A stretch of 40,649 bases of DNA from Chlamydiota bacterium (GTDB taxonomy: Bacteria > Chlamydiota > Chlamydiia > Chlamydiales > Rhabdochlamydiaceae), in assembly GCA_013288075.1 (NCBI GenBank), contig JABDCQ010000014.1:1-40649 (forward strand), in the 5' to 3' direction. The notes under the pieces are model-generated. The model had not been told where the DNA came from, searched no databases, and worked only from the letters and a program-made list of their open reading frames with translations. A program made the translations under genes and the position numbers. Below are positions 17,445 to 25,171 of the stretch, piece after piece; within the stretch, counting starts at the first letter, position 1, and the number at the start of each line of letters is the position of its first letter.

Positions 17445-18239
17445 TTATACGTGTGTATAAATAGAGATGATGTCTTTGTGTTCTTTTACATCATGTACCC
17501 GGATGATATCGGCACCCGAAACCATACATATTGTATGGATTCCAAGAGTTGCTGGCAATAGTTCTGAAGAGGTTTTATTTAAAATCTTTCTCATAAACCC
17601 TTTTCTTGAAGCTCCAATAAGCACTCTTAACCCAAAACGTTTAAATTCGGGGATTGCCTTCAAAATAGAAATATTATGTTCTACAGTTTTACCAAAGCCA
17701 ATACCGGGGTCTAAAATAATACGTTCTTCTTTAATCCCTAAATCGGTGAGCAATTTAATCTGCTTTTCAAAAAAATGCATGAGGTGGGGCACAACGCCTT
17801 CAGGATAAGAAGGATTAATTTGCATGGTACTAGGAGTCCCTTGTGCATGCATGACACAAAGATCGGCGTTTGAATGGCTGGCAATTTCGCGCATTTCAGG
17901 GTGAGTAAATCCGCTAATGTCATTGATAAAGGATGCTCCGGCTTCAAGAGCCATCCTTGCGACTTTAGGCCTATTCGTATCAATAGATAGGGGAATAGGG
18001 ACTATTTTCGATAAGGCTTCTATTATAGGGATAGCGCGCCTTATTTCCTCTTCTTCTTCCACAAAAGAGGCTCCAGGCCTAGACGATGCGCCTCCTATAT
18101 CAATGATATCTGAGCCCTCTTCCCAAAGCTGTCTCCCACGCAAAATAGCCTTTTCCGGAGAAAAGTAAGCCCCTCCATCAAAAAAAGAATCCGGCGTCAC
18201 ATTTAAAATCCCCATCAGCTGAGGCACTCTATTTCCCAT
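17445..18239 (-). CDS. folP: Dihydropteroate synthase
   Basis: Condenses p-aminobenzoate with dihydropterin pyrophosphate in folate synthesis; the sulfonamide target. The motifs are complete: LMGILNVTPDSFFDGG, the IDIGGASSRPGA loop, SIDTNRP, FINDISG, DPGIGFGKT and GASRKGFM near the C-terminus. About 264 residues is a single-domain enzyme, whereas chlamydial pathogens, as I recall, carry a fused HPPK-DHPS. The ATG at 18239 is preferred; a GTG at 18245 is possible. No clear Shine-Dalgarno is seen. Its promoter side faces the triple palindrome array. Confidence 0.94.
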   Translation of the reverse strand: MGNRVPQLMGILNVTPDSFFDGGAYFSPEKAILRGRQLWEEGSDIIDIGGASSRPGASFVEEEEEIRRAIPIIEALSKIVPIPLSIDTNRPKVARMALEAGASFINDISGFTHPEMREIASHSNADLCVMHAQGTPSTMQINPSYPEGVVPHLMHFFEKQIKLLTDLGIKEERIILDPGIGFGKTVEHNISILKAIPEFKRFGLRVLIGASRKGFMRKILNKTSSELLPATLGIHTICMVSGADIIRVHDVKEHKDIISIYTHV

Positions 18240-18270
18240 AAGCACGAATTATGAACGATCGCCCAAGAAA

Positions 18271-18434
18271 AACAAAGAGAAATAAATTTTTCTCTCTCTC
18301 CCTCTTCCTCTGTGGTTTCTTCCCTCTGTGGTTTAAAAAAATGCAAGTTTTTGCGCGCTCAAGTGTTAGCAAAAGATAAACCACAGAGGGAAGAAACCAC
18401 AGAGGAAGAGGGAGAGAAAATACTTCTCTTTGTT
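18271..18434. repeat. Palindromic repeat copy D1 (tandem array)
   Basis: First of three tandem units. The tip AACAAAGAG starts at 18271 and CTCTTTGTT ends it. Both arms carry the TTCCCT/AGGGAA variant instead of TTGTCT/AGACAA, so the change is compensated within the hairpin. The loop (AAAAAAATGCAAG…GCGCGCTCAAG) is inverted relative to copies A, B, G and H. Confidence 0.93.
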
Positions 18435-18592
18435 TATACTTTTTTTCTCTTTCTCTCTTTTCTTCCTCTGTGGTTTCTTGTCTCTGTGGTTTAAAAAAAT
18501 GCAAGTTTTTGCGCGCTCAAGTGTTAGCAAAAGATAAACCACAGAGGGAAGAAACCACAGAGGAAGAGGGAGAGAAAATACTTCTCTTTGTT
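18435..18592. repeat. Palindromic repeat copy D2 (tandem array)
   Basis: Second unit, 158 bp after D1 by loop position. The left arm has TTGTCT while the right arm has AGGGAA, so the inner stem carries a mismatch. The left tip lost AACAAAGAG and is fused to the end of D1 through TATACTTTTTTTCTC. Confidence 0.93.
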
Positions 18593-18751
18593 TATACTTT
18601 TTTTCTCTCTCTCTCTCTTTTCTTCCTCTGTGGTTTCTTGTCTCTGTGGTTAAAAAAATGCAAGTTTTTGCGCGCTCAAGTGTTAGCAAAAGATAAACCA
18701 CAGAGGGAAGAAACCACAGAGGAAGAGGGAGAGAAGATGCTTCTCTTTGTT
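18593..18751. repeat. Palindromic repeat copy D3 (tandem array)
   Basis: Third unit, 159 bp after D2, with nearly identical sequence and the same inner mismatch. Its right tip CTCTTTGTT runs into the stop codon of the DnaQ-like gene (18751-18753). Confidence 0.93.
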
Positions 18752-19350
18752 TATACTTTTTCGAGGAGGGGAAAGCCGACGACTGATTCGTAGCAGAGTA
18801 GGAGGTGGTTAACGCCGTTCATGGCTCTATGGGGTTTGTTTTCTGGGGGGAGATGACAGGCGGCGGCGATTTTGTCTTTGGAAAAGCCTGTTTTCCAGGG
18901 AAACGCTTCTTTATCGAAGGCTGCTTTCCTGATGCTTTCGGCCCAGTACATCGAGGCTAGGTCTAGCCAGTGGTAAGGCCAGTTTAGTTTTTCTTGAATG
19001 TCGGGATTGATGATTTGGGCAAAAAAAGCTCTATCAAAGGAGGGGTTTTGGCAGATGAATACAGCTTTGCCTCTTTCGACGCCTAGCTCTTTAAACGACT
19101 CAAGGATTTCTTTTGCAACGACTTCCTTAGGTCTTCCTTTTGAGGCAACTTCTTCCCAAGTAAACTCGGTAATGAGTAAACTTGAGGCATCCGTTGTTTT
19201 CCACTCTTCTTCTGTTAAGGAAATAATTGTTTGGAATTCAGCAACAAGAGCGCCTGTGTTAACATTTAAAACTTTATAGGCTAGTTCTAAGATTTTATTT
19301 CTTTGGGCATTTAACCCATTTGTCTCTGTATCTAAAAATATTCCTAACAC
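18751..19350 (-). CDS. DnaQ-like 3'-5' exonuclease
   Basis: A DEDD-superfamily nuclease of about 199 residues. Exo I is FLDTETNG (metal ligands D7 and E9), and Exo II/III carries the Asp in NPSFDRAFF. The last motif reads HRAMNG, where the usual H-x4-D would place Asp at the Gly. The fourth metal ligand therefore seems to be missing, or is supplied elsewhere. I place the start at GTG 19350, where AGGA lies about six bases upstream; an ATG at 19392 would sit inside the palindrome at 19385. It may be a proofreading-type or RNA exonuclease; the substrate cannot be told. Confidence 0.8.
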   Translation of the reverse strand: MLGIFLDTETNGLNAQRNKILELAYKVLNVNTGALVAEFQTIISLTEEEWKTTDASSLLITEFTWEEVASKGRPKEVVAKEILESFKELGVERGKAVFICQNPSFDRAFFAQIINPDIQEKLNWPYHWLDLASMYWAESIRKAAFDKEAFPWKTGFSKDKIAAACHLPPENKPHRAMNGVNHLLLCYESVVGFPLLEKV

Positions 19351-19384
19351 TTTTATCCTATATTTTCCATAAAGTACGAAACAC

Positions 19385-19557
19385 ATACCCAAGTAAACTC
19401 AAAATTTGGGCGATAGGCGGGATTGAAAGCTGCCGAAAATCGACGATCGCAAATGCCTCTGTATTAATAAATACAGGGGCATTTGCGAAGCCTGCGGTCG
19501 TCGATTTTCGGCGCTTTGAACCCGCCTATCGCCCAAATTTTGAGTTTACTTGGGTAT
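19385..19557. repeat. Second-family palindrome, copy 1
   Basis: Outer arms ATACCCAAGTAAACTCAAAA…GGCGATAGGCGGG (from 19385) pair with their complement ending at 19557. Inside is a core shared with 31447-31622: AAAATCGACGATCGCAAATG, a CTGTATT…AATACAG hairpin, then CATTTGCGAAGCCTGCGGTC and GTCGATTTT. Between arm and core are ATTGAAAGCTGCC on the left and GGCGCTTTGAA on the right. It lies between the divergent exonuclease and nusB genes. Confidence 0.9.
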
Positions 19558-19649
19558 AACAAGAATTAGGTGGAATTTGCAATAAATATTTTTTCTATTC
19601 TTTCTGTTTAATGGGGGTTATGCTATCCTTTCTCGCTAAAGGAATACTT

Positions 19650-20093
19650 ATGGCTCTACCACAGCAAAAATTCAGGGAAGTTGTTTTTCAACTTTTATAT
19701 AGTTCCGACTTCGTTGAAAATGAAGCGGCTGACGTCATCCCTTTTTTAATGCATCAATTAAAAATTACTAAAAAAGCTTTATTTCTTGCCCAAGAAAGAG
19801 TAAAACTTATTCAAGCGAAGGAAAAGGAACTGGATGCTTTAATTGGCGCAACAGCAGTTTCCTACTCTTTTGAAAGGATTACTCGGGTAGAGAAAAATAT
19901 TTTACGCCTTGCTATTTACGAATTAGAGCACGACTCTTCTATTCCTAAAAAAGTAGTTATTTCTGAAGCGATTCGTATTGCACGTAAATTTGCAACTCCT
20001 GAAGGATCTGCGTTTGTTAATGCAATCCTGGATGTCATTGTTAATGGGGAAAGCGAGGTCGTAGAAGAACATGCAGCAGCTCTTACGGTTTGA
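19650..20093 (+). CDS. nusB: Transcription antitermination factor NusB
   Basis: All-helical factor that binds boxA RNA with S10 to let polymerase read through rRNA operons. The ATG at 19650 follows AAAGGA and yields MALPQQKFREVVFQLLYSSD, the typical first helix; an upstream in-frame start at 19611 is less likely. At 147 residues it is normal size. The C-terminal signature (RITRVEKNILRLAIYEL, PKKVVISEAIRIARKFATPE, FVNAILD) is complete. Its 3' end overlaps murB by 23 bp, so the two are coupled, as in other chlamydiae. Confidence 0.95.
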   Translation: MALPQQKFREVVFQLLYSSDFVENEAADVIPFLMHQLKITKKALFLAQERVKLIQAKEKELDALIGATAVSYSFERITRVEKNILRLAIYELEHDSSIPKKVVISEAIRIARKFATPEGSAFVNAILDVIVNGESEVVEEHAAALTV

Positions 20094-20952
20094 AAAAGAT
20101 AAACTTCTCTCTTCTCTTTCTACATTCGGCATTGGTGGCCCCGCCAAATATTTCATAGAAGTTTCTGATATTAAAGATTTACAAGAGCTCATTCTCTTTT
20201 GTTCCCAAGAAAAACTTGCCTACCTCATTATTGGTAAAGGGTCAAATTGCCTGTTTGACGATAGAGGCTTTGATGGTCTTGTGATTTTAAATAAAATTCA
20301 TTTTTGCACATTTTTAAATGACTGCAGCGTGCATGTAGGCTCAGGATTTAGTTTTTCTCTTTTAGGTGCGCAAACAGCTAGAAAAGGTTTATCAGGGCTA
20401 GAATTTGCTTCAGGGATTCCTGCAACTGTAGGGGGCGCTGTTTTTATGAACGCCGGCGCTAATGGAAAAGAGACCAAAGATCACTTGGTATCGGTAGATT
20501 ATATTACAGAAGAAGGGGAGCTTATTTGTATTCCTAAAGAGGACCTTGCATTTTCTTACCGGTTTTCCAGTTTCCAAAAAAGAAAAGGGGCTATTGTTGG
20601 AGCTACTTTCACCCTTTTACCTTCTTTAGAAGCGCGCCAAAAACAGCTCCAAATTATTGATTACCGCACGCAAACTCAGCCTTATAAAGATAAATCTGTA
20701 GGATGTATATTTCGCAACCCAGAGGCCCCTTTATCAGCTGGAGCCCTTATTGAAAAAAGCGGGCTTAAAGGATTTGCCGTAGGGGGCGCAGAAGTTTCTT
20801 GTATGCATGCTAATTTCATCGTCAATAAAGCAAATGCTACAGCTCAAGATGTGCTTACTTTAGCTTCAGAAGTTAAAAAGGTGGTTTTAGAAAAAATGCA
20901 AGTTAATCTAGAAATGGAAGTCCGTGTAATCCCTTACCAAATAGGTGTTTAA
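20071..20952 (+). CDS. murB: UDP-N-acetylenolpyruvoylglucosamine reductase
   Basis: Reduces UDP-GlcNAc-enolpyruvate to UDP-MurNAc with FAD and NADPH, a cytoplasmic step of peptidoglycan synthesis. The 293 residues show STFGIGGPAKYF, the FAD-binding KGSNCLFDDRGFDGLVI, GLEFASGIPATVGGAVFMNAGA and LSAGALIEKSGLKG. The position of the usual catalytic Ser (GS-x-F-K-NP) reads GCIFRNP, so Cys may be the proton donor. The start overlaps nusB; the stop overlaps the next gene's ATG (20952). Confidence 0.95.
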   Translation: MQQLLRFEKDKLLSSLSTFGIGGPAKYFIEVSDIKDLQELILFCSQEKLAYLIIGKGSNCLFDDRGFDGLVILNKIHFCTFLNDCSVHVGSGFSFSLLGAQTARKGLSGLEFASGIPATVGGAVFMNAGANGKETKDHLVSVDYITEEGELICIPKEDLAFSYRFSSFQKRKGAIVGATFTLLPSLEARQKQLQIIDYRTQTQPYKDKSVGCIFRNPEAPLSAGALIEKSGLKGFAVGGAEVSCMHANFIVNKANATAQDVLTLASEVKKVVLEKMQVNLEMEVRVIPYQIGV

Positions 20953-21770
20953 TGGAACAATTTCGTGCAGATCTTCACTGTCATACAACCTGCTCAGATG
21001 GATCAATGACTCCTGCCGCATTAATAGAATTAGCCCTTTCTACCCCTTTGCAAGGATTATGCATCACAGATCACGATACAATAGAAGCCTATAAAGAAGC
21101 TATTCCTCTAGCTAAGGCAAAAGGACTTCTTTTAGGAACAGGTATTGAATTTTCTTCCCAACACCAAGGGAAAAGCGTGCATATTCTTGGGTATGATATT
21201 TCTTTAGATAGCCAGGATCTTAAAGACCTCTGCATGTGGCATAAGACAAGACGCTTAGAGAGAAACCGAAAGATTTTAGAAAAGCTTGCAAAAGCCAAAA
21301 AACCTATTGAAGAAAGCGATCTTAAAGGAACAGGTGTTATAGGAAGACCTCATATAGCTCAAGCAATGGTAGAAAAAGGATATGTGCAAAGCATTAGAGA
21401 GGCCTTTAATGTCTATATAGGCGATGACAAATGTTGCTATGATCCTGGCCCTGCGATGGGCCCTTTGGAAACGATAGACGTGATTCATAAAGCGGGGGGC
21501 AAGGCCTTTTTGGCTCACCCTCACTTAATTACGGGAGGAGCTTGGCTAAAAGAGGTATTAAAATTCCCGTTTGATGGGATTGAGTGCCATTATTCCAAGT
21601 GTTTCCCTTCAGAAGAAAAAAGATGGATCAAGATGGCAGAGAAGAAGAAATTGTTAATTAGCGGCGGCTCCGATTTCCACGGAAGCGTAAAGCCTCATAT
21701 TCCTCTTGGCTGCTCGTGGGTAGATGAAAAAACCTTCCGGTCCATCTTCGAAAAAAACTTAATTGAATAA
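20952..21770 (+). CDS. PHP-domain phosphoesterase (RNase AM/TrpH-like)
   Basis: A 272-residue PHP-domain protein. The metal-binding motifs are DLHCHTTCSDG at the N-terminus, ITDHDT, GIEFS, LAHPHL and SGGSDFHG near the C-terminus, the order seen in the YciV/TrpH group. E. coli YciV (RNase AM) trims 5' ends of RNAs and hydrolyses pAp-type substrates; a similar role is plausible but not shown here. It overlaps murB by one base (TAATG), making nusB-murB-php one transcription unit, ended by palindrome E. Confidence 0.88.
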   Translation: MEQFRADLHCHTTCSDGSMTPAALIELALSTPLQGLCITDHDTIEAYKEAIPLAKAKGLLLGTGIEFSSQHQGKSVHILGYDISLDSQDLKDLCMWHKTRRLERNRKILEKLAKAKKPIEESDLKGTGVIGRPHIAQAMVEKGYVQSIREAFNVYIGDDKCCYDPGPAMGPLETIDVIHKAGGKAFLAHPHLITGGAWLKEVLKFPFDGIECHYSKCFPSEEKRWIKMAEKKKLLISGGSDFHGSVKPHIPLGCSWVDEKTFRSIFEKNLIE

Positions 21771-21774
21771 GAAG

Positions 21775-21930
21775 AACACAGAGAAATTTCCTCTCTTTTT
21801 CTTCCTCTGTGGTTTCTTGTCTCTGTGGTTAATTTCTTGGCTAAGCCTTTCGGACCTTTAGACTTAGCAAAGAATTAACCACAGAGACAAGAAACCACAG
21901 AGGAAGAAAGAGAGAGAGTTTCTCTTTGTT
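21775..21930. repeat. Palindromic repeat copy E
   Basis: Tips AACACAGAG / CTCTTTGTT. Arms are fully paired (CTTCCTCTGTGG…). The loop is of the second type and is itself self-complementary: TTGGCTAAGCCTTTCGGACC then TTTAGACTTAGCAAAGAATT. It starts five bases after the php stop and ends 17 bases before folC. Confidence 0.93.
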
Positions 21931-21947
21931 AAAGGGGGCGGAGGGTG

Positions 21948-23180
21948 ATGTTGACGTATGAAGAGGTGACGCGGCAGCTTTTTGAGATTAGTTCGAGAAG
22001 GGGGATGAATCCGGGGCTGAAGAATGCCCGTTATTTATCTGAGGCTCTTGCGCGCCCGGAAAAAAGCTTTCCCTCTATCCATGTTGCCGGCACAAACGGA
22101 AAGGGTTCTTTAACAACCAAAATAGGAAAGGCTTTAGAGCTCTCCGGTTATAAAGTAGGTGTATACACATCTCCTCATTTATTTTCTTTTAGAGAAAGAA
22201 TTGCTGTTAATGGAGAGCCTATTTCAGAAGACAGCGCCCTTTCAGGATTAAAAAAGATTTATGCAGCCCTTGAAGGGTTAAGTATTGAGGCAAGTTTTTT
22301 TGAAATTCTTACGTTGCTAGCCTTTGACTTTTTTCGCTTAGAAAAGGTGGATGTCGCTGTTATTGAAACAGGGCTTGGCGGAAGGTTAGATGCAACAAAT
22401 ATTATTACCCCGCTTCTTTCTGTGATCACCTCTATTTCTGAAGATCATATGCCTTTACTGGGGAGTACTCTTGAAGAGATCGCTTTTGAGAAAGCGGGGA
22501 TTATTAAAGAAAGAGTCCCTGTTGTTATAGGCCCTTATGCTGATTTTTCCTCAATTAGGCAAAAAGCTGCAGAACTTAAAGCTCCGCTTGTAATAGCAAA
22601 AGCCGTAGAAGGAGATTACGATAAGGAAAATAACTCCACTGCCAGAGAGGCCCTTTTACTTCTTAAGAGACACTTTTTTATCCCCGATGCTTGTATAGAA
22701 AAAGGATTAGAGGTGCGCCCTTGCTGCCGCTTTGAGGAAATAGAAGGGGTGATCTTTGATGTAGCGCATAATGTTTGCGGGTTTAAGGCTTTATTCAAGG
22801 CCCTTTCTATTCATTTTCAAGCCAAGCCTATTCGGGTGGTTGTGGGACTTTCTAAAGAAAAAGATAGGGAAGGCTGTTTAACTTTTTTAACTCAGCATGC
22901 AAGCTTTATTCATCTTGTGGAGGCAGACTCTCCAAGAGCTGCTACTTTAAGCGAGCTTGCAAAGATTTTGGATAACTTGGGCTATAGCGCTTATTCAAAG
23001 GAATATTCCATTAAAGAGGCTCTTCTTAAAGGAAAAGAAGCCGCAGAAAAGCTTGTTGTCTGCGGCACTTTTTTTATTATGAAAGAGGCTAAAGAAGCCT
23101 TAGGATCTTTTCATCCGGTTAATGATGCTTTTGATTTAAATGAAAGATCTTTTTCAAAGAGCTCTAAAGTTCTTACCTGA
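21948..23180 (+). CDS. folC: Folylpolyglutamate / dihydrofolate synthase
   Basis: A Mur-ligase-family enzyme that joins glutamate to dihydropteroate or folate. The ATP loop is HVAGTNGKGS. Further motifs are VYTSPHLFSFRERIAVNG, VIETGLGGRLDATN, ITSISEDHMPLLGSTLEEIAFEKAGI and, in the C-terminal domain, FDVAHNVCGF. At 410 residues it fits. The start could be GTG 21945 or ATG 21948; GGAGG (21940-21944) precedes both closely. The last 25 or so residues extend past the usual end (GTFFIMKEAKEALG) and overlap the convergent gene by 70 bp. Confidence 0.93.
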   Translation: MLTYEEVTRQLFEISSRRGMNPGLKNARYLSEALARPEKSFPSIHVAGTNGKGSLTTKIGKALELSGYKVGVYTSPHLFSFRERIAVNGEPISEDSALSGLKKIYAALEGLSIEASFFEILTLLAFDFFRLEKVDVAVIETGLGGRLDATNIITPLLSVITSISEDHMPLLGSTLEEIAFEKAGIIKERVPVVIGPYADFSSIRQKAAELKAPLVIAKAVEGDYDKENNSTAREALLLLKRHFFIPDACIEKGLEVRPCCRFEEIEGVIFDVAHNVCGFKALFKALSIHFQAKPIRVVVGLSKEKDREGCLTFLTQHASFIHLVEADSPRAATLSELAKILDNLGYSAYSKEYSIKEALLKGKEAAEKLVVCGTFFIMKEAKEALGSFHPVNDAFDLNERSFSKSSKVLT

Positions 23181-23995
23181 TGCGCTTCATCAAATAGGGC
23201 ATCTATTTGCTCTTTTGTCATATAAAGACTATCTCTTGGAGAATCTGCCATTTCAAAAGCTGCAGCAATAAGAGCCTGAACAATATTTGTATCTTCTCTT
23301 AAATGGCTTTGCACTTTTGTTTTAGGGTATTCTCTTAACTGATTATATTTGCTTTTGGCATCCTTAACCTTGTGCTCATGAAAAAGATCGGCGATTTCAA
23401 AAAGCTCAAGAGCTTCAAAAGAAAGGTCTTCTTCTTCAAAAGATGAAGGTTTTTGAGAAAAGGGATGGCAAGCTGCGGTAGAAAATCTATCTAGGTGCTT
23501 TTTTCCGGTGATCACAGCCTCCGCATTTTTTAAGATATTTTTTGCAAAAGCTATGGTCTTTCTGTCTTTTTTTAAGAGACGATGATTTTCACAGATAGAG
23601 GTGATGAACTCTTTTAAAGTTTCTATTTGGATTTGGATGTTTTTAACATCCTCTTTTTTTACTGAGGTAGAAACAAGGGCATCTATTGCTTTAGACGATT
23701 CTTCTATTTTTAAGATTTCTGAATCGATCCATCTGTTATCTAATCTTCCGTAAAGGGTAATAATTTTTTCTTCTAATCCCTCAAGTAAAGTGTTTATTTG
23801 AATTTGTGTAAAAACATTTATTGAAGATGCACTATTCCTTAATTCTTTTAAATCTTTTTGGACTTTTTCAAGAGTAAGGAAAAGATCTGCATGGGTTTCT
23901 ACTGAAATTATAGGGTTATTATGCAGCTTTTCTTCTACAAGCTCCACATGATGCACCAATAATTCCGCAACTCTAATTAAATGCCTAGAGTCCAT
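23111..23995 (-). CDS. Hypothetical coiled-coil protein
   Basis: A 294-residue, highly charged, helix-rich protein I do not recognise. It has no signal peptide and no membrane segment. Heptad-like stretches occur at residues about 10-60 (RVAELLVHHVELVEEKL…) and about 95-165. A run EEEDLSFEALELFEIADLF lies near residue 200. It could be a cytosolic structural protein or a type III-associated factor, but nothing specific supports either. Its 3' end overlaps folC by 70 bp on the opposite strand. The 250 bp upstream are AT-rich with no other feature that I can see. Confidence 0.7.
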   Translation of the reverse strand: MDSRHLIRVAELLVHHVELVEEKLHNNPIISVETHADLFLTLEKVQKDLKELRNSASSINVFTQIQINTLLEGLEEKIITLYGRLDNRWIDSEILKIEESSKAIDALVSTSVKKEDVKNIQIQIETLKEFITSICENHRLLKKDRKTIAFAKNILKNAEAVITGKKHLDRFSTAACHPFSQKPSSFEEEDLSFEALELFEIADLFHEHKVKDAKSKYNQLREYPKTKVQSHLREDTNIVQALIAAAFEMADSPRDSLYMTKEQIDALFDEAHQVRTLELFEKDLSFKSKASLTG

Positions 23996-24249
23996 AAATT
24001 TTGCCCCCTTATTACAGAGATCTTATTTTACTAGAGAACCATCTCTGTTTATTTATTGTTATTATTATTAATGCTTAATTAGGGTTTAATTAAGCTTCTT
24101 TAATAATTCTAATTAGTTCTTAATTGTTTGGCAATTAGTAAACTTTTTTAGAAAAACACAAACAAAGCAAAAGTTGCAATTCTCTTCTTTTCCTCACACA
24201 TAAATTGAGAAAGAAATGATGTAAAGGGAAACTTAAATTAAAATATATT

Positions 24250-24816
24250 TTATATATTTTTCTGGATAAAGATCAGAGAGGGGGCAGATAGCCTGTTTAT
24301 TAAGCGGTGATGGCAAACATTCCATTTTTTAGGATCAAGGACTTTAAGAAAGGCTAAGAGGGCTTCTTCTTCTTTTCTTCCTTCCTCATGACCTGGATAG
24401 CATGTAATAGAAACAGCCCCGCCATCGGCAATAAGAGCAACGGCATTTTCTACACTTATGAGGGTAGAATTCGTATGCGTGGTAAGGGTCTTGTCTCCTC
24501 CTGGGAGATACCCTAAGTTATAGATAATCAGCTTGATGGGGGCTTGACAGGGAGGGAAGGTCTCATGAGATTGCTTTAAAAGGGTGACTCTAGTCAATAG
24601 CTCTTCACTCAGTAAATCTTTAGTTTTTTCAAGAGCTGCCTCTTGAATATCTAAAGCAATCACTTTACCCTTTGTAAGAAGGCTTGCAAGCTTTAGCGTA
24701 TCTTTGCCATTCCCACACGTCGCATCAATAGCAGTATCGCCCTCCTCTAGGATCTTTTCCCAATAAGCATGAGCCAGCTCCAAAACCGAAGAGAAAACAA
24801 AAAATTTAGACTGCAT
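24250..24816 (-). CDS. tRNA U34 methyltransferase, MnmM/YtqB family
   Basis: A compact SAM-dependent methyltransferase of 188 residues. Motif I is DATCGNGKDT with ALDIQ as the acidic strand end. NLGYLPGGDK in motif IV and the following TLTTHTNSTL are characteristic of the YtqB group, shown in Gram-positive bacteria to finish mnm5s2U at the tRNA wobble position (MnmM). CYPGHEEGRKEEEAL is the next family block. AAGGAA precedes the ATG. It is divergent from tRNA-Val, with palindrome F between. The assignment is by family; activity in chlamydiae is an inference. Confidence 0.85.
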   Translation of the reverse strand: MQSKFFVFSSVLELAHAYWEKILEEGDTAIDATCGNGKDTLKLASLLTKGKVIALDIQEAALEKTKDLLSEELLTRVTLLKQSHETFPPCQAPIKLIIYNLGYLPGGDKTLTTHTNSTLISVENAVALIADGGAVSITCYPGHEEGRKEEEALLAFLKVLDPKKWNVCHHRLINRLSAPSLIFIQKNI

Positions 24817-24830
24817 ACGTTATTCCTTTA

Positions 24831-25016
24831 AAGAAAGAGATATAAAATTTTTTTCTCTCCTCTCTCTCTCTTCCTCTGTGGTTTCTTGTCTCTGTGGTTA
24901 ATTCTTTGCTAAGCCTTTCGGACCTTTAGACTTAGCAAAGAATTAACCACAGAGACAAGAAACCACAGAGGAAGAAAGAGAGGGGAGGAAGAAAGAAAAA
25001 ATATCGTCTCTTTGTT
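24831..25016. repeat. Palindromic repeat copy F
   Basis: Left tip AAGAAAGAG, right tip CTCTTTGTT. Arms are perfect in the CCTCTGTGG core, with a self-complementary loop identical in type to copy E. This is the one copy not touching a protein-gene 3' end: it lies between the divergent methyltransferase and tRNA-Val. Confidence 0.92.
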
Positions 25017-25086
25017 GAGTTAAGTTCCTTGCTAATAATTGGTAGAAAAAGTAACCTATAGCCCTTAATAATACAAGATGGTTTAT

Positions 25087-25160
25087 GGGGTATTAGCTCA
25101 GTTGGTTAGAGCGCCACGTTGACATCGTGGAGGTCAGCTGTTCGAGTCAGCTATATCCCA
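25087..25160 (+). tRNA. tRNA-Val (GAC)
   Basis: A full cloverleaf: acceptor GGGGTAT with ATATCCC; D arm GCTC…GAGC; anticodon arm CCACG-TTGACAT-CGTGG with anticodon GAC (codon GUC); T arm AGCTG-TTCGAGT-CAGCT; discriminator A at 25160. CCA is not encoded. The next gene starts 12 bases later. Confidence 0.95.
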
Positions 25161-25171
25161 TACATTTTTTT

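Noticed and set aside
18271-18751. CRISPR array
   Set aside because: Units are whole palindromes repeated end to end, with no unique spacers of constant length and no cas genes.
18229-18793. Several overlapping ORFs of 60-111 residues on both strands across the triple repeat
   Set aside because: They are open frames through palindromic DNA, repeat one another exactly and lack ribosome sites.
19320-19559. ORF reading GIESCRKST and VVDFRRFEP through the 19385 palindrome, with a similar one at 31347-31679
   Set aside because: The likeness is due to the shared palindrome core, and the frames depend on its direction; not a protein family.
24000-24249. Possible regulatory RNA in the AT-rich gap
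   Set aside because: Only short A/T inverted repeats (CTTAATTAG…TTAATTAAG); no stable structure or known motif seen.
25127-25171. Upstream start of the ThrRS-like protein
   Set aside because: It lies inside tRNA-Val.
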